Part shown: piece after piece, positions 15,715 to 21,022 of the stretch
How positions within the stretch are numbered: position 1 is the stretch's first letter
How the letters are laid out: the number at the start of each line of letters is the position of its first letter
IMG/VR virus record: IMGVR_UViG_3300014880_000043
Coordinates: 1 to 25,583 of that record
DNA: 25,583 nt
Strand: one strand, 5' to 3'
From: a virus
The notes under the pieces: generated by a model
The model's input: only the letters and a program-made list of their open reading frames with translations
What the model was told of the DNA's origin: nothing
Databases searched by the model: none
Position numbers and translations under genes: made by a program

Positions 15715-15882
15715 TTAAATCAGTTCTTCAATCTCTGAGTCTGGCTCCTTATCACCATCCTCATCGATATCAGAATCTTCTTCTTTTGTATCCATGTCAG
15801 TTGTGATTTCCTCAACGGTTTCCACGTCTGGCATTTCCTTCGGTTCAGTTCTAACAGCGTCGTCGAAATTTCCAGTATTCAT
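15715..15882 (-). CDS. Highly acidic small protein, 55 aa
   Basis: ATG 15882 follows AAGGAA within the end of the Acb2-like gene, and the frame runs 55 codons to TAA. Nearly half of the residues are Asp or Glu (VETVEEITTDMDTKEEDSDI, then DEDGDKEPDSEIEEL). It is probably disordered. Very acidic phage peptides sometimes mimic DNA or bind basic host proteins, but no homology supports that here. It is the last gene before the structured gap. Confidence 0.6.
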   Translation of the reverse strand: MNTGNFDDAVRTEPKEMPDVETVEEITTDMDTKEEDSDIDEDGDKEPDSEIEELI

Positions 15883-15883
15883 T

Positions 15884-16126
15884 CTATTCCTTTTCGTTAC
15901 GGGCTATTGCCGCATTTGCCATCATTAACAGTTGGTCAAGTAGTGTTAGTGCTACGGATTGTTCTCTACTTACAGGAGTGTTCTGAACAATCGCCATAGC
16001 TAATCGTTTACCCTCATTTCGTAGAAATACATATCTCTCCTGTTGGTCGCCCATAGGAGCATGATACTGATAATCATTATCTAATCTCTGCTGAATAGTA
16101 TCAGTGATAGGATATTTGTTTATCAT
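15884..16126 (-). CDS. acb2-like: Acb2/Tad1-type hairpin-domain protein, candidate anti-CBASS sponge, 80 aa
   Basis: The sequence follows the pattern of small phage proteins now grouped with the Acb2/Tad1 hairpin domain: QQRLDNDYQYHAPMGDQQERY (residues 12-32), a helix KRLAMAIVQNTP, then SREQSVALTLLDQLLMMANAAIARNE (53-78). Characterised Acb2 proteins form hexamers of helical hairpins that sequester cyclic di- and trinucleotides and so block CBASS immunity. The length of 80 residues fits. Binding residues cannot be confirmed by eye, and relatives may bind other nucleotides or none. It sits between the ssDNA-binding protein gene and the acidic protein gene. The domain call is moderately strong; the anti-CBASS role is inferred. 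Confidence 0.68.
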   Translation of the reverse strand: MINKYPITDTIQQRLDNDYQYHAPMGDQQERYVFLRNEGKRLAMAIVQNTPVSREQSVALTLLDQLLMMANAAIARNEKE

Positions 16127-16143
16127 TTGTTTTCTTTCGTTTA

Positions 16144-16189
16144 ATGAACTAGGATGCCAAAATCCTACCCTAATGACATCCTAGTCATT
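16144..16189 (-). terminator. Intergenic hairpin, possible attenuator or terminator
   Basis: ACTAGGATG (16148-16156) is the exact reverse complement of CATCCTAGT (16177-16185), with a 20-nt loop and a further AATGA/TCATT extension after a one-base bulge. It fills the gap between the stop of the ssDNA-binding gene and the Acb2-like gene. No U-run follows on the minus strand, so it may be an attenuator, a stabilising 3' hairpin or a protein site rather than a strong intrinsic terminator. Confidence 0.45.
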
Positions 16190-16192
16190 TAG

Positions 16193-16606
16193 TTATACCG
16201 TCGCCGCTTCCGTGCGGACAGGACGATATTTATGGTTAACCCTGTTAACGATTCGACCCTGCCATTCGCCGTTTTCAACGAAAACATCGAGTTCTCGTCC
16301 TTCGGCAGACTTCAGGTCAAACCTGGTCCCCGCTTTAACTTCCACACCAAAGGCCGCGAGGAATCCAACACAGAATCCGATGGCTTTCGAGTTAAAGTTC
16401 CAATCCAACGGAACACCAGCAAATTCCGTATCACCATTATCAGCATTACGAATAATGGTTCCTTCAACTGGATAATTAGTTGATGGACCTTTTTCTGATT
16501 GTTTTGCGGGAGCCTCTCCCACAGATTCAATCTTGACAGTGTACCAAGAAGGTGTAATAACCTTCCCTCTCATGATATCGCGATCGCCAAACTGGATAAC
16601 GGGCAT
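16193..16606 (-). CDS. DUF669-like phage ssDNA-binding protein, 137 aa
   Basis: The sequence has the layout of phage DUF669-like proteins: VITPSWYTVKIESVGEAPA, STNYPVEGTIIRNADNGDTE, then DWNFNSKAIGFCVGFLAAFG and a final strand set GRELDVFVENGEWQGRIVNRV with HKYRPVR. Relatives sit in replication-recombination clusters and are thought to be OB-fold single-strand binders. Gene order (RecA-like ATPase, then this gene) supports that. A remnant homing endonuclease lies directly upstream. There is no classic acidic SSB tail. The gene is noticeably more GC-rich than its neighbours. Confidence 0.6.
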   Translation of the reverse strand: MPVIQFGDRDIMRGKVITPSWYTVKIESVGEAPAKQSEKGPSTNYPVEGTIIRNADNGDTEFAGVPLDWNFNSKAIGFCVGFLAAFGVEVKAGTRFDLKSAEGRELDVFVENGEWQGRIVNRVNHKYRPVRTEAATV

Positions 16607-16629
16607 GTTTTTAACTTTCTGTTCTGTGG

Positions 16630-16973
16630 TTAATGTTTTTGATGGTTGTTTCGTCGTCGTTCTTTTGCTCTTTTTTGAGCTTCATTCCAGCATGTTTGAC
16701 ATCTCCATTCTTTACCCTCATTGTAAAAGTATTTATTTCCTTCTAACGAATGTCCATATTTACAATGAGTTCTGGCATCTCTATAACTTGTTTTAATAGG
16801 TGGTGGAGAAAATGTTCCTTTTTCCATACTATCTTTAACATTTTCTCGATGTGTTCCAACATATAAATGATTCCAATTCCATCTCTCATTGAACCAATAA
16901 ATAACCAACATCCAGTCTTATCATCGTAGACTGTTCGTTCATTTAATTTATTTATAATAGTAACAATATTCAT
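16630..16973 (-). pseudogene. Broken HNH homing endonuclease
   Basis: Two overlapping frames each carry part of one HNH homing endonuclease. The first (ATG 16973) gives NERTVYDDKTGCWLFIGS, the usual N-terminal C-W-L-x-x-GS block. Translation then continues in the wrong frame to a stop near 16743. The second frame, ending at 16630, gives NHLYVGTHRENVKDSMEKG, RDARTHCKYGHSLEG and a C-terminal CQTC finger. The stretch between, which should carry the catalytic His pair (about 40-60 residues in relatives), is missing, so an internal deletion with frameshift has destroyed it. It is coupled by ATGA to the RecA-like ATPase gene. Alternatively, both halves could be expressed separately without activity. 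Confidence 0.7.
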
Positions 16974-17794
16974 TTGACAAAAGGTGATACTATAGTTGGA
17001 GATTGTATTCTTTCAACAGGAACTTGTTTATTTAATTTATCAATAGCAGGCTTAATCCATTTCTCATAAAGTGGTTCATCATTAAAAAGAATTTTAGTTT
17101 CCAATGGAAGTGAAGTTCTAGCGAAATCATTTCCGGTGTGTCGAGTTAATACTGCGTATTGTCCTTCTTTATTTTCCTCAAAAGCTGCTTCGATGTTAAA
17201 ATGATAAACTTCAGTCATATATGCAGGAAGTTTTGCACTAATCTTTTCAGCTCCAGTAACGATAACTCGGGAATGATGTGTAAGTTTATTTGCATCGTTA
17301 TCTTTTCTAGCGCCTATAACATGTGCAATAAGTATTACATGAACTTTATGATACTTGTGGATGTCTTTCAGGAGTGCGATAAGTTCTGAGAATGCGGCTG
17401 ACTCAGCATTAAATTCCTCAAGTCCACTAACAGGGATGCCGCCGATACGCTTACCACTTCCATCTTTAGCTTTCATCTGTCTAACTTGACGTGTCATAGC
17501 ATCGCCAAGTGATGTAATTGAATCTACTACTATAGTTCTATAAGGACAAGTAGTTTGGAATTTCTCAAGTTGAATTCTTGGTTTTTCCCAATCATTATAA
17601 TCGTCAAAATGCACTTCCTTCATATTAATGCCCCATCGTTTAGCAGGCAATTTTAACGCTTCCATCTTCTGGTCAGTTGAAATCCAGTATTGGGGTAATG
17701 GATAACTTAATGCAGAAGTTGATTTGCGAAGTCCTGGTTCGGACTTAAACATTGTGAACAAAGCGTCAAGATTTACACTATCAAGATTCTGCAT
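16970..17794 (-). CDS. Sak4/RecA-like ATPase with altered Walker A, 274 aa
   Basis: The core is a RecA-fold ATPase of the phage Sak4 type. KSEPGLRKSTSALSYP at 17-32 takes the place of Walker A. IVVDSIT (88-94) is Walker B. VHVILIAHV and the following basic loop look like the sensor and DNA-binding region. Walker A keeps K24-S25-T26, but both consensus glycines are replaced (Ser18 and Arg23), and the N-terminus starts close to the loop. Sak4 proteins promote single-strand annealing recombination together with an SSB, which fits the nearby DUF669-like and Cas4-like genes. ATG 17794 has AGGAAA upstream. Confidence 0.7.
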   Translation of the reverse strand: MQNLDSVNLDALFTMFKSEPGLRKSTSALSYPLPQYWISTDQKMEALKLPAKRWGINMKEVHFDDYNDWEKPRIQLEKFQTTCPYRTIVVDSITSLGDAMTRQVRQMKAKDGSGKRIGGIPVSGLEEFNAESAAFSELIALLKDIHKYHKVHVILIAHVIGARKDNDANKLTHHSRVIVTGAEKISAKLPAYMTEVYHFNIEAAFEENKEGQYAVLTRHTGNDFARTSLPLETKILFNDEPLYEKWIKPAIDKLNKQVPVERIQSPTIVSPFVK

Positions 17795-17876
17795 CTTTAT
17801 TTCCTATCTTTTCTATCCATGAATTACTCATATATTGACCACGATTCAAATGAATGATGGCCCATCGAATCTTCAT
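17781..17876 (-). CDS. Possible 31-aa peptide
   Basis: ATG 17876 opens 31 codons (MKIRWAIIHLNRGQYMSNSW ...) in the gap before the RecA-like ATPase gene and overlaps that gene's start by 14 bases, in keeping with the packing here. No clear ribosome binding site and no recognisable motif, so it may be untranslated spacer. Confidence 0.3.
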   Translation of the reverse strand: MKIRWAIIHLNRGQYMSNSWIEKIGNKDAES

Positions 17877-17889
17877 CCAATAGAGTATA

Positions 17890-18093
17890 TTAGTGAACCA
17901 CGTTTGGGAAATGGTCGAGATTTTCTTTTTCAATTAGTCCTTCCAATGCTTCCTTAGCACATACAGGACAGAGATTACCTAAGATGTCGTATCCATCACC
18001 ATCTAATTCTATTATAACAGTCATACCAAATTCCTTTTGGTATTCGTTACATAGAACTTTAAGTGCCGCTTTTAGTTTTTCTATCTTGTTCAC
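17890..18093 (-). CDS. Hypothetical protein with CPVC motif, 67 aa (GTG start)
   Basis: The frame starts at GTG 18093; no ATG is available near it. The N-terminal half is helical (IEKLKAALKVLCNEYQKEFG) and the second half has LGNLCPVCAKEALEGLIEKE, a single C-x2-C that would need a partner to hold zinc. A thioredoxin-like active site is unlikely, given its position in the chain and the lack of a fold signature. It overlaps the preceding gene by 35 bases. No family assigned. Confidence 0.5.
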   Translation of the reverse strand: MNKIEKLKAALKVLCNEYQKEFGMTVIIELDGDGYDILGNLCPVCAKEALEGLIEKENLDHFPNVVH

Positions 18094-18271
18094 TTGTCAG
18101 CTCAATGAAATCTGCCAATATCATTAGAAATTTACGCATCTTATCATTTGATATGCCCATCATGGACTGATAAGTTGCAACTTGAAGAATAAACACATTG
18201 AGAGCAGCTATATCCTGACCATCATTAATGCCGCTTGCTTCCAATAGTTGTTTTGCTAAATCAATACTCAT
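18059..18271 (-). CDS. Hypothetical helical protein, 70 aa
   Basis: ATG 18271 has a good site (AAGGAA, eight bases upstream). The product is all-helical by composition (DLAKQLLEASGINDGQDIAA, then MRKFLMILADFIELTSEQ). No motif or family recognised. A gap of about 90 bases separates it from the nuclease gene upstream. Confidence 0.55.
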   Translation of the reverse strand: MSIDLAKQLLEASGINDGQDIAALNVFILQVATYQSMMGISNDKMRKFLMILADFIELTSEQDRKTKSGT

Positions 18272-18365
18272 TTTTTATTCCTTCTTTTCTCATTATATTT
18301 AATTCGATATTCTAATCGACAAGTTTGAAGTCAACTTCCATAAATCATCTATAATATTATTCACT

Positions 18366-19352
18366 TTAGTCCTCAACGAGATTGACGGGATTCCAAGTTG
18401 GGCCTACTTTGAAAGATAACTTTAACTCCTCTTCTCTCATATTTGGGTCACTCTCACAAACCTTAGTAAACATACATGGACCGAACTTACCTTCACATGC
18501 TGAATAGTTTGGCGGGAAATGACCTGACTCACTATACATGATAAGTAACTTTGCATAGTAAGGAAGAATCTCACTCTGCCATTCCATCAGACGCGCGGCC
18601 GAATATGAAATTGGAGCGCGGACGAACTTTTCAACAGGTTTTAATGTAGCTTGAAAACCTATCTTGTTTATGATGACATTCCGTGTCTGCATGATGATAC
18701 ATTGTCCCATGAATTGATTATTCAGAGATAATGTTTCACGACGCTGTTTCATTGTCTTATGGTCTACTGGATAGATTCCCTGATTGGTATCAGATGTAAG
18801 GTCAAGTTTAGCTTTCCAGAGGATACGAATTTCATCATCCTCGTAAAGTATCTTTCCTTTAACAACTTCTACTTCAAGTGGAACCCAGTAATCAGCACGA
18901 TAATGAACATGATACTGTTCACAAGTAGTAAGAACCCATTTCCATCCTGTCTTATATCCTTCAGTATCCATCGGTGTATTCTGAACACCAGGATATTCAT
19001 TCGGTGGATGTCCACATTTTGGTTTCGGTTCCTCTACTGTAGATTCAAAATTAGTGCAATGAGGACAGCCGCGTATATACATCTCGGCAGCCGCCATGCC
19101 GTATTGTAATGCTTTCTCCTTATCCATTCCATGAATCATACTACCGTAGTATATTTCCATGAACTTATGGACAATCGAGCCACATTCTAGACTGTTTGAT
19201 TTACCACCCAAGGATACTAATGAATGATTGAATCGAAGGTCAGAGAATCTAGCACACGTCATTAATGCCGTTAACATAGTTGCATCTAGAATAATATTCT
19301 TTTTACCACCTACTATGTTCTCGACTACTGATTCGATTAGTTCGTCAGTCAT
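18366..19352 (-). CDS. Cas4/RecB-like PD-(D/E)XK nuclease with Fe-S-type cysteines, 328 aa
   Basis: The nuclease core shows [12 protein letters not shown] (H62, E66), a strand pair with KAKLDL (D184), YPVDHKT (D197, K199) and NNQFMGQ (Q213), the order of RecB/Cas4 family exonucleases. C33 near the N-terminus and C286, C293 and C299 at the C-terminus ([15 protein letters not shown]) are placed like the 4Fe-4S cysteines of Cas4/AddB. A further cysteine-rich insert, CPHC with KCGHP, lies at 96-115. It probably resects DNA ends for the annealing ATPase downstream. No Cas1, Cas2 or CRISPR array is nearby. The ATG is coupled to the upstream gene by ATGA. Confidence 0.8.
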   Translation of the reverse strand: MTDELIESVVENIVGGKKNIILDATMLTALMTCARFSDLRFNHSLVSLGGKSNSLECGSIVHKFMEIYYGSMIHGMDKEKALQYGMAAAEMYIRGCPHCTNFESTVEEPKPKCGHPPNEYPGVQNTPMDTEGYKTGWKWVLTTCEQYHVHYRADYWVPLEVEVVKGKILYEDDEIRILWKAKLDLTSDTNQGIYPVDHKTMKQRRETLSLNNQFMGQCIIMQTRNVIINKIGFQATLKPVEKFVRAPISYSAARLMEWQSEILPYYAKLLIMYSESGHFPPNYSACEGKFGPCMFTKVCESDPNMREEELKLSFKVGPTWNPVNLVED

Positions 19353-19510
19353 TTTGATTTGGGCCTTCCACCCTTTAAACCATTTAATCTAGCAGCTTCA
19401 GATTTGGCTTCAGATTTAGTTGAACCTGCTTTACCTGCGAATACTTTTCGCATCATTTTTGAGCATTCTTCACAATTCATTACATGAAGAAGAATCTCTG
19501 GACAAGTCAT
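19349..19510 (-). CDS. Small protein with CxxC motifs and basic tail, 53 aa
   Basis: ATG 19510 has GGAG five bases upstream, and the frame ends in ATGA shared with the nuclease gene. The N-terminus holds [15 protein letters not shown] (one Cys, then C-x2-C). The tail is rich in Ser, Lys, Ala and Gly with a final GGRPKSK, a basic ending typical of small phage proteins that contact nucleic acid. Role unknown; coupling suggests association with the nuclease. Confidence 0.6.
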   Translation of the reverse strand: MTCPEILLHVMNCEECSKMMRKVFAGKAGSTKSEAKSEAARLNGLKGGRPKSK

Positions 19511-19704
19511 TGTTTCTCCATTTTCGGCAGTATGATGAGAGTAGTCTCATTCTCTTGAGGCATGAAGTTATACATACCTTCAGGTAAAGGAATGTTATTC
19601 TCATCGAATAACGTAGGCGTCAACATGCGGCCGTCGTCGCGATAGATAAGATAACCATTACCTACGCGAGAGCCATTCATATTAAATACCAAAATCTTTT
19701 GCAT
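19507..19704 (-). CDS. Hypothetical protein, about 65 aa, start uncertain
   Basis: The conserved-looking part is KILVFNMNGSRVGNGYLIYRD, then LFDENNIPLPEGMYNFMP, a beta-rich small domain. I chose ATG 19704; ATG 19728, TTG 19746 and ATG 19680 are also in frame, and none has a clear ribosome binding site. It ends in ATGA overlapping the 53-aa gene. No family recognised. Confidence 0.45.
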   Translation of the reverse strand: MQKILVFNMNGSRVGNGYLIYRDDGRMLTPTLFDENNIPLPEGMYNFMPQENETTLIILPKMEKQ

Positions 19705-19879
19705 GATTGCTGAGTGTTGTTTTTTCATGCCCTGTAACCGGGTCAATATTCTGAAGTTTTATTTCACGTTCAATGATTCGTATTCCTTTAATTAAAGGTT
19801 GATACAAACCATCAGTCTTAGTTTTACGTTCTAAGGCTCGAAGTAAACCCATGATAAGTTGAAGCTCATCTAGATTCAT
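19682..19879 (-). CDS. Hypothetical helical protein, 65 aa
   Basis: ATG 19879 is preceded by AAAGAGA. The product is a charged helical protein (MNLDELQLIMGLLRALERKT ... GIRIIEREIKLQNI). No cysteines or known motif. Its end overlaps the next reading frame. Function unknown. Confidence 0.5.
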   Translation of the reverse strand: MNLDELQLIMGLLRALERKTKTDGLYQPLIKGIRIIEREIKLQNIDPVTGHEKTTLSNHAKDFGI

Positions 19880-19891
19880 TTTTCATCTCTT

Positions 19892-20365
19892 TCAAAGTCC
19901 AGAAGGAGATTTAAGTAAATCCTCAGCTGAGATATTATCTACTGGCATTAAATAGTTCTGCCAGATATCAGGCTCAACAACATAAGCTCTAATAGTGCGG
20001 TTGCCTAAATCCCATGCTTTGATATAACGATGTGTTCCATCAATCATGAGAAGTTGTCTATCAGTGTCAACTATGAAGGTTAAAGGATTCTTATCGATAA
20101 TTTCTTGTGTGATGGCATCGAGTCTATGTTGCTCGTAACCACGTTGGGTCTTACTAGTGATGTAACCTTGTTCGGTTATTACACCATCATAAGGTTTAAG
20201 ATGTTCAACACAATAAGCATTGATTCCCGACACATCGAACTTACGTGTGAGTTTATTGTTATCATCAATGTGTGTGAAACATTCTTTGATAACATGAGTG
20301 CCTTCGATGATTCCGAGGACTTCATCTAATGATGAGCCGGCAGGAAATTTGAATACTCTAGTCAT
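19892..20365 (-). CDS. ParB-like (DGxHR) domain protein, 157 aa
   Basis: Residues 94-135 (PLTFIVD, LLMIDGTHRYIKAWDLGNRT, IRAYVV) match the ParB/Srx-type core, in which DG-x-HR (109-113) ends the strand that binds nucleotide and the following helix plus strand complete the fold. ParB-family domains use CTP or ATP and some phage members act as nicking nucleases or host modifiers. The N-terminal 70 residues contain one Cys-His region (YCVEHLKPYDG) and no HTH, so it is not a full partition protein. AAAGGAA lies upstream of ATG 20365. Confidence 0.6.
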   Translation of the reverse strand: MTRVFKFPAGSSLDEVLGIIEGTHVIKECFTHIDDNNKLTRKFDVSGINAYCVEHLKPYDGVITEQGYITSKTQRGYEQHRLDAITQEIIDKNPLTFIVDTDRQLLMIDGTHRYIKAWDLGNRTIRAYVVEPDIWQNYLMPVDNISAEDLLKSPSGL

Positions 20366-20369
20366 TATT

Positions 20370-20510
20370 CTATTCCTTTACAACAATCTGTTTAATGAGA
20401 TAGAATGTTTTACCACAAGCTGTGCAATAATACGCTAATGCTAATGGCGTATCTACCTCAGCGTGGCGAATTATATAGTTAGGGTCACAATTAAGAGGAC
20501 ATTTAATCAT
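20370..20510 (-). CDS. Small zinc-finger protein, 46 aa
   Basis: ATG 20510 opens 46 codons beginning MIKCPLNCDPNYIIRHAEVD and continuing to YYCTACGKTFYLIKQ. C-x3-C plus C-x2-C with flanking aromatic residues form a compact zinc ribbon. It lies tightly between two genes, with gaps of two and four bases. Function unknown. Confidence 0.6.
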   Translation of the reverse strand: MIKCPLNCDPNYIIRHAEVDTPLALAYYCTACGKTFYLIKQIVVKE

Positions 20511-20512
20511 GA

Positions 20513-20656
20513 TTATTCTTCCACATCCATATCTATGCTAATGTTAGCTCCACCAGCATTAGTGATTAAGTTAATAATTCGAATCATCAATTGCATAGTT
20601 GCTTCTGTAAGCAAATTATCAATCAATGATACAGTGAAGTTTATAGTGATTTTCAT
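20513..20656 (-). CDS. Hypothetical protein, 47 aa
   Basis: ATG 20656 opens 47 codons (MKITINFTVSLIDNLLTEAT ... NISIDMDVEE) ending two bases before the zinc-finger gene. It alternates beta-prone ends with a central hydrophobic helix (MQLMIRIINLIT). No ribosome binding site stands out, but it starts two bases after the preceding stop, which allows coupling. No family recognised. Confidence 0.5.
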   Translation of the reverse strand: MKITINFTVSLIDNLLTEATMQLMIRIINLITNAGGANISIDMDVEE

Positions 20657-20658
20657 GA

Positions 20659-20865
20659 TTAATGAATCGTCTTGATTGTATTATCGACAATCATATTGAG
20701 TGATGCAATATGCTTGTCCATCATTGCACCTGCCTCAATAAGTAATTCCTGTTGTTTAATTAGTGTGTCAGAAGCCAATACAAGTAACTGTTTGACATAG
20801 TTAGTATTGGAGGACTCAGTTGACGCAAGTTCAAGTGCGGCTGCGAGTTTGTGAATAGCGTTCAT
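20659..20865 (-). CDS. Hypothetical helical protein, 68 aa
   Basis: ATG 20865 has AAGGAA about eight bases upstream, inside the end of the previous gene. The product is alpha-helical with leucine and alanine heptads (AIHKLAAALELASTESSN, then YVKQLLVLASDTLIKQQELL), possibly a short coiled coil. No cysteine or enzyme motif. Function unknown. Confidence 0.5.
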   Translation of the reverse strand: MNAIHKLAAALELASTESSNTNYVKQLLVLASDTLIKQQELLIEAGAMMDKHIASLNMIVDNTIKTIH

Positions 20866-20869
20866 TACT

Positions 20870-21022
20870 TTATTCCTTCACCCTGGTAAGACCTTTATGC
20901 TTAGCCAGACTCTTAACAATGATGTGTAGTGCGTCACCCTTACTGTTACCAGTAATTTTCGCTAGTTGAGTTGCTGCACGTAGAAGAACTTTCGCTTGTT
21001 GAGTATCGATACTTTTAGTCAT
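20870..21022 (-). CDS. Hypothetical basic helical protein, 50 aa
   Basis: ATG 21022 shares TAATG with the stop of the helicase gene, and GGAG in that gene's last codons precedes it. The 50-residue product (MTKSIDTQQAKVLLRAATQL ... HIIVKSLAKHKGLTRVKE) is basic and helical. No motif is recognised. The tight coupling suggests a partner of the SNF2-type enzyme. Confidence 0.55.
   Translation of the reverse strand: MTKSIDTQQAKVLLRAATQLAKITGNSKGDALHIIVKSLAKHKGLTRVKE

Noticed and set aside
17890-18093. Thioredoxin/glutaredoxin-like protein because of CPVC
   Set aside because: The motif is in the C-terminal half of a short helical protein with no thioredoxin-fold strands or cis-proline region.
18299-18364. 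21-codon GTG frame with AGGA upstream, between the nuclease and the 70-aa gene
   Set aside because: Too short and without motif; the gap may simply be spacer.
18759-19109. Plus-strand open frame of 116 codons
   Set aside because: Antisense to the Cas4-like nuclease; composition (many Phe, Ile, Cys) is typical of a shadow frame.
18366-19352. Possible CRISPR-Cas locus because of the Cas4-like nuclease
   Set aside because: No repeat-spacer array and no Cas1/Cas2 or effector genes in the window; phage Cas4-like nucleases commonly stand alone.
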